A DNA stretch of 64,000 nt. Source: Quillaja saponaria. Lineage: Eukaryota > Streptophyta > Magnoliopsida > Fabales > Quillajaceae. The DNA lies in assembly GCA_029379385.1 (NCBI GenBank), contig CM055614.1, positions 1,984,001 to 2,048,000 on the forward strand. The letters are read 5' to 3'. Shown here piece by piece: positions 25,952-39,300 of this stretch (the stretch's first letter is position 1; each line of letters starts with the position of its first letter). The notes under the pieces are model-generated. The model was not told the DNA's origin. It saw only the letters and a list, made by a program, of their open reading frames with translations, and searched no databases. The position numbers and the translations under genes are program-made.

Positions 25952-27331
25952 GGTAGAAGATCAGATCGGACTAGATAAGATTCGCCTTCGTAGCTTCCGT
26001 GATTATGAAGGATATTCGGATCCAATAGATCCGACTTACATGATCCGAGAGAGAAAAAAGCTTCGGTTTTCGGTAGACTGAATTTTTAATGTTTTCTCTC
26101 CCTGGCAAATGGGAGAGAGACAAAGAAACACTATCTATATATCTCGTCGTACATAACGAACAACAATAGAACTATGTCGTTAAATTCTGGCCGTTGATTA
26201 AACTCTTGATTAGTCCTTTTCGTTGATGCTTGTAATAGGCTTACGTAAGTGTTTTTTTTTTTTGTTTTTTTTTTTCATTTCTTCCTATTTCTATGTCACT
26301 TCTAATTTTGTTTTTAATTCTCGATTAATAAAATTTATTTACTTATTTTATTCATTAAAAACATAACTACGTTCTTAATTTTACTTAACTTTCTTTGAGT
26401 AAGATTGATGAAAATTATCTTAAATTCATAAAAAATAAATAAATTTTCATGTGTAGAATTAAGTCCATTATAAATAAAATTCATTTTTAAAGAAATATAA
26501 TATAGTAAATAAGTAAACGAACTTGGACATGTGGACGGTGGGGGTAGTCCTCAGATCTTGGTTTATTTAAGATTTCATGGTGGCCGTACACGTGGGAATA
26601 TTTTGAAAAGGATATTTCTAGCGTATAATAGCATATAGGATTATCTGATCTGACTACAAAAGCTTAACGCCTTAACCACCTAATCCAATTTCAGAGACAA
26701 ATTTTTTATTTTTGCTAAGAATTTCAGAGACAATTTTTATAAGCCGCTAAACACACCTTAATTATTCATCAATTTTTATTGCTGGAGCTGGAGTCAGTGG
26801 AGTGGCCCTCCGCCAAGTCAAAGGAAAAGCTTTGAAATATTGCAGTCTTCGGATTTGATCCAAATCATCCAATGGCGATCTGCTTGCCACTAAATAAGAT
26901 TTTCGTAAGAATAATTAAATTCTGAATATCAACTCTGTATTTCTCCATGCACATAGGCCACAGCATTACATATATAATTTTTTTTTTTTGGCTCAGATAC
27001 ACATATAATTTGTTGATAATGAAAGTTGTATCACCTCTCAAAAGAAAAATAATAATAATAATGAAGCAATTTCTATTATCTTTGCCCAATACAAATGTGA
27101 TAGGGTGAGTTACTTTTACAGAGACAATTCTTTACTTACTATTATGAAGAATGTAGTTTATAGTTACACCAAGGCTGAGAGAAAGGGGAACTGGTTGGTC
27201 TCCCTACTCTGTAAAACCTCTTAGAAGCAGGACTTGTTGTCAATAAATTCACCTGCCTATTCAAAATATTTCAGCTGTCCCTTCTTGGGAGCCTTGTGTC
27301 CTGTTTATTGAGTCCTTTGTATCCTTACGAT
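25952..27331. other. Promoter region of KUA1-like gene and 3' flank of the dioxygenase gene
   Basis: Contains the 5' leader and promoter of the MYB gene (to about 26300), T-rich tracts near 26250-26280 and AT-rich sequence. CACGTG occurs at 26589. No additional gene was recognised. Confidence 0.5.
26143..26150 (-). promoter_or_regulatory. Possible TATA box of the KUA1-like gene
   Basis: ATATATAG on the minus strand about 195 bp upstream of the start codon, followed by a GA-rich leader (GAGAGAAAAAAGC region). Only position and motif support it. Confidence 0.35.
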
Positions 27332-30300
27332 TTACGAAGCAAATGTGGCTTTCAATCTCTCCCCGAGGTAGTCCCCGCTGCGGACTGGCGGAAACCTGCA
27401 CCAACAATTCACAAGTATTTTCTCATATTTTTGGAAATATGATAAGAAAATGAAGCATAAATAACTTCTTTTTAATATAATATTATCGAGTGGAAATGAA
27501 TCAAACAACCCAGGCAACTATAAGTTTGAAGTAAAATCACATGGCATGTTTGCAGACGATCTTTAATACAAAACTCAAATTATGTCTACATGAGAAAAGT
27601 TTTGGATAGCCTAGCTCTGCTTAATCTGTACTACTAAGCAAATTCCTTTTGAAGGAAAGGGAATTGTATTGAATTTTGACTTAACAATGGAGAATGCTCA
27701 GAAGCTAATTTCTCTTGATAGGAGTAAACAAATTTATGTATACCTTGGGGGAGATGACTCATTGCAACAACTCTTAAGGCATTCCACCACACAGTCAGGG
27801 TCAGGATTTAAGAATAAAGCTGCCTGAGACATTGGATAACTTTCAATTAAAAAAATAAAAAATGAAAAACTGAAATTAGAGACCTTGGCCATGTTCTCTA
27901 TAAAGGTAAAACTAATAGAGAGCATCTATGTTATTCAGTGTACATCATGCGAATTTATAGTAACATCTATAGCTGTGGATGCAACCCTGTAACTGTTACA
28001 TCATGTTCCTATTGTGGTAACAGCAGAAGTACAGCTTGAACTAGATGGTCCATACTTGCAACAGCTGAACTTTTTCTCATAGTAATTGGCCCAAATAGAA
28101 TCTCACTTCAATTTCAAATCAGTCTCTCATGCATTCCCATTGGGTCAATCTACCACGATATAAAATATCCAGTGTGAACAGTGAAGTGCACTCCTACTTG
28201 TCAAACAGGTAAGTCCTTGTAAGATCTGATTCAAGATGATGGAATCAAGAAAGCAAAACAATAACAAGTAATAAGGAAGTGCCAAGTGATTACAGAGTAT
28301 CGTTCTTTTCCAGCTGGCAAAACTCTATGCAATGTTGACCTACAAAATAGTGATATCTAAAAGAAATAAGAACCTGTTCAATAAGTAAGATAAATTTCCA
28401 TTCCAAAGGTTTAACAAGCTCTTTTATTCAATGAGGAAAAGGAGTAGCTCTTCGAATTGACAGAATGACAGATTAACCTGTACAAACAATTAGTCCACCT
28501 CTCCATCATGTCCCCCATGTTAATGATAAAGGCCCTGCAGTTTAAAACTCAATTTCATTTCATGCCGATGCAATAATAGAAACTAGTAAGTTTTCAGGAA
28601 AAAGATCACAGGGAAACTTCTATTGGTTCCAAGACACAAACAGTGTCTGTGTTAAGAGTTAAGACTTACAAGGCACCATCTGCAATTGGTATCTATCATA
28701 AAAAATTTCCTCAGGTAATTGTAGTAACTCAATCAGATAATTTACATTAAATATCAGAAAATTACACTAGCATTAATTCCTTGAAAAAAATTGTGTGGTA
28801 TGGACTCACCCCTCCACATGAGGCAAATCCTCCCATACTTGCGGTTGCTTGAATTTTTCCTTGCAGATCTTTGCAAATGAAAATTTAGCTCAGTGCATTA
28901 GATAATCAGACAGTAAGTATTCTAAGGAATCACAGATCAGTATTACAATAATTTTTGAAAAAAGGAAACCTGAAGTCCTTGAACACCATCAGGTTGCGAG
29001 GAAGAGTAAGCATGCCATAATCTGAATGAGCAGAGGCCGCATATATCTCTTCACCATAAGATCCAATGTCACCTGAAATAAAAATTAATCTTCAACAGCG
29101 TAGAAGAGAGTCATAACTTCAAAAGGTCTAGAATCAAAGAAAGAACTCGTTAAACTAGTTGAGGGGACTTCAAATTCTAACACTTCATAGATAAAGCAGG
29201 GTATCTGAATCAGCGATCTGACCTCATATCTACCAAGTTAGATGACCTTCCAAAAAAGCGTGAACTATCTTGAAGATGAACTAACAAGGTTCTGGGTCCT
29301 AATGTTAAATCTAGAGGTCAATAGTTCTTTTTGGCGCATCAGCGATATCACCCAAACATGTATCAGTGCCACATTTCATATAAACAAACTAAGCAATCTA
29401 CTCTAGCTTTGAAAAAGCTCTATGGTTGACAGTCAATTCTCCATTCTGTGACTTTTATGTTGATTTATGTAATGCATAAGAATACAATTAAGATTCATGA
29501 GCAAACATGCCCCACAAACCCAATGCCAGAGCCCATAGGCAAGATATTTAAGCAGATAAGTTTATCTTTTTCTTAATTAACGGTGAGTGTTTTACACTAT
29601 CAAACTCTACTGTAACAAATGAGGTATAATGTTGATTCTGCATTCAAGAAGAACCTTACTATGAAGATGCATAGGTGTGCTGGGTTTCAGAGCATATTTT
29701 TTGCATTGTTTTGTATGATCTGTTATTAGGGAGCTAATACTTATGCATAGTTTGTGCCAATCAAGGTTAGCTATCTGAATCCTGAATATAGCAAAAATAA
29801 AACTGGCAAAATGCTTGTACATCCTGGCAGAAGTTGGTAGGGCAGAGAACAAGAACTGGTTAATTTAGATTGATTGTTCTTGTAATCCCGAATAGTCATT
29901 TAAATTGCAACTGCCCCAACGTAAGGAAATCTGAAGAAGCCATATTGTGCAACTAAACCTGGATAATGCAAAAGGCGGACGAAAGCTGTCGGTTTTACCA
30001 AGCCTCCTACTTTCTCAAGAAATCTTCGTCCAAGTTCAGTGACAGGGCAATTAGAGACGCTAGCTGTTTTCCAGCACCGCTGTTGCAGCGAAACAAATCA
30101 TTTTTTAGGACTTCAATAAATATTATAAAATTTGGGATTACTACAAGAAAATAAATAAATTTTGGATTATCTGCTGTCCATACCGAGAGACTAAATCGAC
30201 AACAGAAATACAAGTAAGATAGTGTGGTTCTCAAAATACATATGCATTAAACACTTCCTCTGCATAAATCTGTATGCCAAACAACAATCATATAGGACAG

Positions 30301-31242
30301 AAATAAAAAGCTACAAATATTCATATGGCCATTTGTTTTTAGGTTTTGGTGGAAAGTTTCCAGTAAGTAGCCATCTTAGTTCATAATACAAAATGCTTGA
30401 ACACAAATTTAACATTGAGGGGGAAGTAAAGCTTACAAGGCTTTCCTGTAGAAGGACTCCACTGTTGATCTCCAATTCGGTAGAATTTCTGGAGTACCCT
30501 TGCCAGGACATTATCTCAAGTAAAGCTCAATGAAAAAGTTACCCAAAATAATAATAATGAAACATACAAAAGTTTGTACTTAATACAGTTAACATCAAAA
30601 TTAATATGGGAATTGCTCGAAAATAAGGAATTATACCTTTTGAAGGCCATTGATTCAAATCAGAATTTGTAGAATCTCCTATGGGACCGATATAAAAACT
30701 CTCTTTTGAATCACCTGATTTTAACATAGTAAATGATTAAAAAATTATTCTTCCCTTTCTTAAAAAAAGCGAGGTGATGTAATAGTAAACCCAAGAGTGC
30801 CACTGGAGAGTTTTCTACGCTACCTGAAATAAAATATTAAATTGAAAATAGTAAACCCAAGAGTACCTCTGGAGCTTGAAGCGGGATCTGGGCTTTCAGC
30901 ATACATAGCCGTGTAACCTCTATGTTCCTTGTGATCCAATTCCATCTTTTTTTCTACATGCAACGAGAAGAACTTCCTACTCTCATCAAACACTTTGCCA
31001 ATCAACTCTTTCTCCACTCCATGGTTCACCAGGTAAAAGAAACCATACTCAATGCAAGCCTATGACACAATTCACAACATTAACACATCGAAAACATCTG
31101 TATGATTTCCGAAAATAATTTACGGGTAGCAGAAATCGATGATTTTTAAATCAAAATCACGAACCTGGCGAATTGTTTTGGCAGTGGAATTGCGGTCCGG
31201 TGAGGACAGGTCTATGATTGGGAGTTTCAAAGTTGCCGTCAT
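27332..31242 (-). CDS. 2-oxoglutarate/Fe(II)-dependent dioxygenase (four frame breaks in exons 4-6)
   Basis: Eleven exons: 31165-31242, 30867-31059, 30637-30714, 30437-30498, 29959-30079, 28970-29072, 28810-28868, 28478-28534, 28294-28339, 27744-27823, 27332-27395; about 312 aa with the frame restored. The N-terminal DIOX_N region has LPIIDLSSPDR and IEYGFFYLVNHGV. DSKESFYIGP and LPNWRSTVESFYRKAL follow. The metal site is H-x-D in ASAHSDYGML, with the distal His in STLHRVLPAGKERYS, which also supplies the R-x-S motif that binds 2-oxoglutarate. It is a soluble oxidase of the DIN11-like/DOXC clade; the substrate is unknown. Frame breaks: extra C at 30497-30499, missing base at 30017-30018, extra G at 29000-29001 and at 28992-28993. 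All splice sites are sound and the other eight exons read cleanly. Confidence 0.85.
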
Positions 31243-33301
31243 TTCCTTTCCTCCTTCCTCAATCTGCTAAATGCTAAGGATGTTGCCGATAGTTCATTTT
31301 CAGAGAAATGCAATATTTGAGAGGACTAGCTTCATCGAATTCCTCAGCCGACTGACGTGCACTGCTGAGGTTCACTCATCTTCTCAAATTGTGTCAATTC
31401 TGGTCTCTGGACTCAGCTAATGCATGAAATCATTTTCATGGAAACCTGTTTAGTTTTGTCGGATTCCTTAGCAAGGACACAGGCCATTGACATTACCATC
31501 AAAGCGTACCTTACCTCCTTTTTCTAATAATCAATAAATTATGTAAAAATGACATTTGGACCCGATTCAATCCGGTTTTGACCCAAAGCCATTTTGTCCC
31601 AAATCGAACTAACTAAAAATGATTCGTGAACTATGTCGGATGTATTGAACCTGGAATTTTTATTTTTATTTTTGTGTGCGCGCGCTCGTGCAAATTTATT
31701 GATTTATAAAAATAAGATCTACTTTATATTACAATATTAATTCAAAAAATTAATTATTGCAATTAACCCTGGAAAAAATATGATATGATATTACCTAAAG
31801 TCAAATTTTCTCTTAATTTTAAAGAATTAAATTCTTCAATAAACTTTATCGAATCAAAATTCTTAGTTTCATTCTACAAAAATAATTTCTGAATTTATGT
31901 CTCTTTATTTCTTTATATAAATTCATTAATACCTAAATAAAGTCAAATTTCTTAATTTCATGTTATAAAAAATAATTTCTTAATTTTAGAGAAAATTTCT
32001 TAATCAAGTCTCATAATTTTTTTATTTTAATTATTCAACTCTTTTGATATTGTTATAAATTATTCTTATTTTGCGGTGCTCTTTTTTTTTTTCTTAAATA
32101 AACTAGTAACTAATTAATAATAATACATAGTTCTTATAAATGAAGATAAATTAGTACAACAAACATAAGTAAACTTGAGGAGAAAAAAGAAGAAGATCGA
32201 ATTGATTCGATATGACCAAATCCAATTTATGAACCTACGAGTCATGATCTAATCCAATCCGAACTGGGATTGAAGTTCAACATAGTGGATAATAATCCAA
32301 TTTACTATAATCCCTAAAAATGTAATTATTTCATTAATTTTTTAGATATTAGAATATCAAATTGGTTCAATCTAACCCATCTAATTCATCTAAGAATCAT
32401 GATTTGATCCAATCTAGATTGGGATTGAGATTCAACATAGTAGATAATAATCCAATATATTATATTTTTAAAAAATATGATTATTTTATTGAGTTTTTAG
32501 ATTTAAATTTTCTTGAGAATGTCTGGTAAATAACTAAATATATCATTATAAATTTTCTAGGTGTGAATGGACTCAAACTAAGACTTATTTTACTTTGAAA
32601 TTTGTGTTTGTGAAGTGGAGATTATGAAAATTGTTTTCTAATTTAATTTGATAAAAACTAATTATTTAAAAAATGAACAAAAACATAATTAGTTATTAGA
32701 AGAATTATTTTAAAATAAGATAAAATTAATATTCTGAAATTTTAGAAATAAAGTGAATAATTTTTTTTATTTCTTTCTATGTCAAGAAATTAATATACTA
32801 TTATCCATTTATTCGAAAAGAGAGAAAAAAATGTTTGTTAAAAGAATAAATAATGAAAAATTTAATTTAAAGAGAGATTAAAACAGAGAAGAGACATCTT
32901 CCTATTATAACAATATAGATAAATCATTTTTCTTTAAGTATTTAAAATTTTGAAATGTACCAAAAAAAAAAAATTACTGTTAACTCGACCATCAGTATCT
33001 ACTCTTTAAAAAGATACCAGTTAAAAAATCATACAATAAGAAACTTTTGCCAATGCAGTGGCATCACGTCTCTGGAAATTGAGCATGTAGACACCTTGCA
33101 ACAAAAAAAATAAAAAAATTGGTCAAATACAACTTGTCAGCTCACAGATATTCTCAGCCTTGACCAACCACTTCTCGAATTTTTCTCGTATGATAAAATA
33201 CGATTCATCAACTTGATTGCCAAAAAAAAAAAAAAGGACCATCAAAAGTGGGATCGTTCCCTACTGCATGATGTTAACTACAGAAAAGGATTTCTGTGCT
33301 T
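31243..33301. other. Spacer between dioxygenase 5' end and HOS1 3' end
   Basis: AT-rich. It contains a diverged tandem duplication (32241-32510) and poly-A/poly-T tracts. The HOS1 3' UTR is probably the part next to 33300. No protein-like ORF was seen. Confidence 0.5.
32241..32510. repeat. Diverged tandem repeat, period ~155 bp
   Basis: Two copies beginning near 32243 and 32398 share CATGATCTAATCCAATC / CATGATTTGATCCAATC, GGGATTGAAGTTCAACATAG and AATAATCCAAT, then both end near TTTTTTAGAT. Divergence suggests an old duplication, possibly from a degraded retroelement. Confidence 0.55.
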
Positions 33302-36300
33302 TCATCTCTTGGACAATCTGCTTCTTCTAAATCTCCTAGTTGGAGTAACATGATGTGCAATTCCCATGGCTCTCTCTAGACCCTGCTCTTCCTCCTCGTC
33401 GCTGGTTTCATCTGATCTCCATCTTGGCCCGCCATCAGTGTTTCTGTCCTCAAAAGTCGAGCCGTTCTCAACATGGCTGAAGTTTGGGAAGCATACAGAA
33501 AAGGGTGGTCACCAAAGAGCAATAGCAAGTGAGGCTAAAGAAACAGGAGATTAGATAATTACCTGCAAGAGGCGTCCATTAGATCATCCGGGGATACCAT
33601 AATCCAAGGTCTAACTTCTCTATCAGGCTGGGCAATTTTAGTAGATGTATTTGGGTCTAGGTCCCGTGCAAAATCTTTAGAAAACTCACGGTTTCTGGTG
33701 GTTCTAGTATAAGAATTAGCAGTAGCCCTGTACGAATTTAGAGGACTAGTATATCGATTTTGGAAAAGGATCCCATTTTGTTCAGCTGCCGGGGAGAGTT
33801 TGCCAAATATATTATATGTTGGATTGCCTGCCGAGCTTCTGTTCTTTCCCTTAAAAGGGGAGGTATCCATGAAATTGGTTTGATGAGTCCTAGGACTTAC
33901 GGTGCTATCATATCTGAAACTATCTTCTATGCTTCCAAGCGGCATCAGCCCCCTCTCAGTATTGGAAACTAACCGTTCATGAGATGAACCAAAGTTGCTG
34001 AATTCTGAACCAAAACTGTAGACAGACCCACCTAATCTTGATGCAGTTTCAAAAATTGATGGCCTCAAGAAACCGGAAGTGTGATCTGTATGTAGCAGAT
34101 AAGAAGAATTAGCAGATGAAGGAATCAGTAAACTGATCGATTTTGGATCCTGTATATCTGGCAGATCAGCTTTTTCTGGGATTTCAGCTTCCTCTTGAGA
34201 AGGAACAGCAGGCTCAGGCAATTTCCCACTCCTCAATTGTTGCCGCTTGACTTCTGGCAACAACTCTAAGCTTTTATCCTGTTTTGAAAACGTTTCATTA
34301 CTTCAAATGTTATTTACAAGAAAATTCTACATCTGCTAGAAGTCCTAAAAGTTAAATCCTTGCTAACTGACATGATAGTTGAGATGTCATGCACATTATA
34401 ATATCCATACTTTATGGACTTAGATAAGTACAAAACAATCAAGTAATATACATCTAAGACTCGGTACAAACAGCCAAACTTAGGCTCATTTGGCTAGAGG
34501 GAAATGGAGGGCGAGGAAATAAGAGAAGGGGACAGGTACCCATACCATTTTCCCTAGTTTAGGAGTTTTTTTTTTAAGGAGAGAGAGGAAATAGAGGGTG
34601 TACCTTTCTAAATCCCTCTAAAGTCCACTATTTTAATTCTTCTAAATTGGGAAAACTTTGAGAGAAATGAATAAAAACATATTATAATTTTTATTTGTAA
34701 GTGACTAACATACTCTTATTCTTTTTATAAATACCTACTAATATTCAAATAAGACATTTTAAGAATATAATTGTAAAATTATATAATAATATATCCTCTC
34801 CTCCTTTCTCCCTAACTTCCAAACAAAAAATGTACCTTACCCTTTTCTCTCCTCTCCCCCCAAACTCCCAAATATACCCTTGATATTTGTTCAGAAAAAT
34901 AACCTAGTAATAAACCTACTAATTAGGGCAATCAGCATCACTCTTTATTTTGTAGAATTTATCATCAACGCAAATTACTATGCCTAGCCTGTCTTGCATC
35001 CGCACAAAATCATTCTAATTTCTAACTCTCCAAATTTACTTACAGCCAAAACAAAGCTTTCACTTATGACAATCTACATAATTTTTGAGCAGTATGTACC
35101 CATTTTTCCATATGATGTGAACACTCAAATATGGTTTATAATTAACAAGTGAAGATACCAGAAAAACTAGCATTCCTACCATGCTAGATTTAAGTTTGTA
35201 AGGACAAACACATTTAAATCACTTACAACCAGAGTGGCTCTCCAGTGACCGGTTAATGTTATTCTAGGTTAGAACTTCCTCGGCAACATAGTTCTTTGAA
35301 ATGAAGTCCTGCTCCACTGTTTGAAGTTTAAGATGAACTTGAAATGCCTCGGCATACCTGTTAGCGCTGAAATGGAAGTAAAAAAACAAATAATGAGAAA
35401 CAAAGACATGGTTTTAAGCTAAGAATTTTTTGTAGCCTTTCAAGAAGCTAAAAGGAAAAGGTCCATAAATTTTCACTTTCTTAGAGGATGTAACCTAGAC
35501 ATAATTTATAGTATCCTGGCAGTGATATGTGAACTGCTATAACAATAGCAGCATAGCACCATAAAAGGAAAGTAACACAACTAATTTCCAAGCTGACTTT
35601 TGCTTATATTAGGCACACAACCCAAAAGAAAAGGAAAACAGATACCGAGTCTGGCATGAAAGTATGTATATGTATAACAGCATACATCATGGTACACATA
35701 CCTACTTGAGAATCTGACGTGTTGACCACAAAAAGTTAACAAAACTAATTATGAGATAGACAAATGACACTTTTTTAAGGCACAAGGTGGAAAAGTTGAA
35801 CAGACCACAACAGAGCTGGTAAAGAGAATCTTTTGTTGATGTATCATTTGATGCATATGAAATGAAATACTTTGTACTAGGGGATAAGTAAATGTTTAAT
35901 CCAAAGTGGTTCTTGACTTCTTGTCCTTACCCAAGATGAAAAATAAATAACTAAACAAATGCTTAGTATGAATTAACAGCTGGTCAACAGTGTAGCTGTA
36001 CTTATATTTGTGTGACCAAGGATTTATCAGAAAACCATGTATGTGTGAAACAAAGCAGAATCAAAATCATTAGCATAGAGCTGTAGAATCTGGAATAAAA
36101 ACAGTAAAGCAATGACGGTTATGTACAAGACAGACTATCATGAACATAAGTCAGTAGTATCAACCTTATATTGAATCAGCATCTCAACTTTGACAGACTT
36201 ACCTGAATATAAAACACAACAAGAAGACTTCCAGTAGTTCTCAAGGGGTCTTCAACAGCATAGTCAAAGAGGCAGGTATGGATGTGTTTTTCCTCATCAG

Positions 36301-39300
36301 AATTCCAGGGTAGTGCTATCAAACATTCCACCAAATTCCTCCTAATGCAAAGGCAACAAATTTCAGTCACCAATATCTCCACCCAGTCTGCCCAACTACT
36401 GCCTTCACCTTTTAAATGGGCAGTTGCACCCCCAGATGGTCCATAATTCAACTTATTTTCCCTAACTCTGGTGCAAAGCATTCTCTGATGCATAAATGCT
36501 TCAGTTAGAAGCCCACATTCAACCCTCACACGGACTGCAGTAACAGCCTCACCAAGTGAAACCATCTGTGATCCACCATCACGCGCAGACCACCGTAAAA
36601 CCATAAGGGCTGTATCAGGGCTATCCCTCTCTAAAAGAACTTCTGCAATCTTAGGATGAGTTGCTGGGCCTGATATATTTCTGGAAGAAGGCGACAAGCT
36701 TCCTAGGCAGTATAACAATTTATATATTACTATGAAGGGGATGAAAAAAAAGTGTGCTGCATTGACATTCGAACATTTAACATGCATCAACATTTTTATA
36801 AAAGAACCAAATGACAGAACGAGTCTTCAATTCTTCAAATAGAGCCACAGGAATAAATGGCATCTTTTATTTTACCAAACCCTTCCCATTTTCCAATTGA
36901 AGTCTTCTTTGTTAAAAATACAAAAGTTTCCATATTGTTCAGCTTGAGTTGAAGAAAATTTACTCACTATTGAAAAGGAGAGGCAGTAATCATAGCCTAA
37001 GTTACTCAGAGGCATTTGACAGTATAAACTTATTAATGTATCAACATTCTTACTTGATTTCTATAGGTTTCAAGGAAAGAAAAATGCAAGATGTGATCCA
37101 CTTTTCGGGTGACATTAATGACCATGAACTGCTTTCATGAAAGCAAAAGGTGCATCCTAAAAGTCATTTCCAAGACTTATATAACTACACTGGGTTACTA
37201 GTGAACTGTAAATCTCATCCTGGCAAAGATCAAGGATTCCAATTATCACTCGCCAGCACTTGAAGTAAATGTCTGAAAACAAAATTTTGAACACAATTGA
37301 GGGGAGATTTTATCTAATGCCTTGAAAGAAAAAAAAAATTAGACTAGGTACCAAATTATGCAAAACTTACCTGTAAAGCAACAAAATTTTGAATACAAGG
37401 AGATTTTATCTAATGCCTTGAAAGAAAAAAGAAGAAGCATTAGACTAGGTACTAAATTATGCAAAACATACCTGTAAAGCATCATCTGTGGTATCATCGA
37501 GAAGGTTAAAGATCAGGGATTCCAATAATGAGTGCCTGGTGATACTAAAAGTAGCTGCAAAGTCCTCTATTATGCCTCTCCATTCTTCATCACAAATTGT
37601 CCAATGCCGATCAAACAAATAATAGAGAAACTATGTAAATTAAGGAAATATGGAAGAAAGAAAAAAACATTTGTCTAAATATTATACTCAAGAGAAAGGC
37701 TACAGGATACAATTGCTTGCTTTGCAATCACCAACTCCGAACTTCCATGTAAAAAGAGTACATCAACAGCATCTTGAAGACTTTTAAAGGGATAGTAATC
37801 AGCCATTTCCTTTACTCCATTCTTAAGCAAGGATGCAACTTCTATTTCTTCCTCCAATTTCTAGGGTTAATCCCTGTTCCATACCAAGATTAGCTAGTGC
37901 ATCTTCAATGAATAGGGAAACATTCTGTCTGGTGGACTCTAAAGAGGGATTTACTGCATCCGGCCATGCTCGCTTGATTGCCGCCTGATCTGCGTTCACG
38001 AACAGCAGAATCCCATAATGCGCTATCCTTATAACGAGATCTAACATTCTCCAAAAATTGGTGTCTTATACACCATATCATAATCTCCAGATGCTGGTGG
38101 GAAACAAAGTTCGAAAATACATGAGTAAAAATGTGATTAGCTTCCCCCTCCCCCCTTGAGTGAGGAAGGAGTCAGAACACCCAAAGAACAGAAAACAACT
38201 ACAATGGGGCAGAAGTCCCAGAATACAGTCAATAAACTCGAATGCTAATAGAACATGACCAGTAAAAAAGGAGCAAAATAGCACTTCATAGCTATCAAGA
38301 AAGGTACTGTTACAAGCCAGAACCTAATGGATTGTTGAGTTCGGTAAAAAAAAGGGTACTAAGAAATAGTAGCTATAACCTTACCATAATGACATTACAT
38401 AAAGTTGAGCACGTTGAAATCAGGTTAACGTCAAACATGAAAAGAAAAACCTAACAGCGATTTTAAGTATTCCATCAAATAGAAGATTTTGCAAGCAACC
38501 AAACCTGCTTTGTCTTTAATATGCTCTCTTGAAGCTGGTGCAAATCTTGAAGATGTGCTGAATGAGTACCCTTAAAAGATGACTCCAAAACTTCAAGGAC
38601 GTTAGATATGCCAGCCACATGTACAATAAACTTGAGAAGTAAACTCAACCTACTTTCCATCTCTTCAACTTTAAGATTATCTGATAAAAATTGTCAAGAA
38701 ATAAGAAAGTAGTTTATAGGAACGTAAAGGTACAAAGTAATAACAGGATTTGCATTTCAAAACATTTTTGACATTTGAGGATACAAATTCCCTGTAGTTC
38801 TGTTAAGATGTTTTTGAATGTCCAGGTTGCACCAATCCTTAACCACCACTTCATCCAACAAAAACGCAATGATTGGATCACTAGACACAGCACTTTCATC
38901 CATACATACATCTGTAACATCTGTATTATCTGTTAAAGAAAATAGTGAACTCCCTGTTGACAACCACAAAAAAATAGAAGCTACAGTATAAAGAGGTGCC
39001 TTGATTAATGCCAAAAAAAGAGAGGAAAGGATAGAATTTCTTTTTGATTTTTCTAAAAATAAAACCATTCTAAAGCCCTGAATAAAAGGAAAATCTAAGT
39101 AAACAAAATAACAAAGGATACAGTGGCAAATCAGGGAAACTAAGTTATTTTCCAGTGCAACATCAAACAAAGAATAAAGGCGCTGGACATCAGTAGTTAG
39201 TTGTTTTTCCCCATCTTCTTTCTCTTTAAATCTCTCATCAAATCTTTTCGGAGACAAGGCCAGCTTCCATGCACTCATAGTAAAGGCGAAGTCTAGTGTC

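Noticed and set aside
26978..26996. T-run with flanking ACATATAAT-like repeats as a retroposon insertion
   Set aside because: The insert would be only ~20 bp and the flanks are simple AT sequence.
38921..38929. Acceptor AACAG at 38930 as the 3' end of HOS1 intron 2
   Set aside because: It would add three residues absent from HOS1 and place the branch-site-like TTCTTTAAC only ~3 nt from the acceptor. The ATACAG site fits both protein and U12 spacing.
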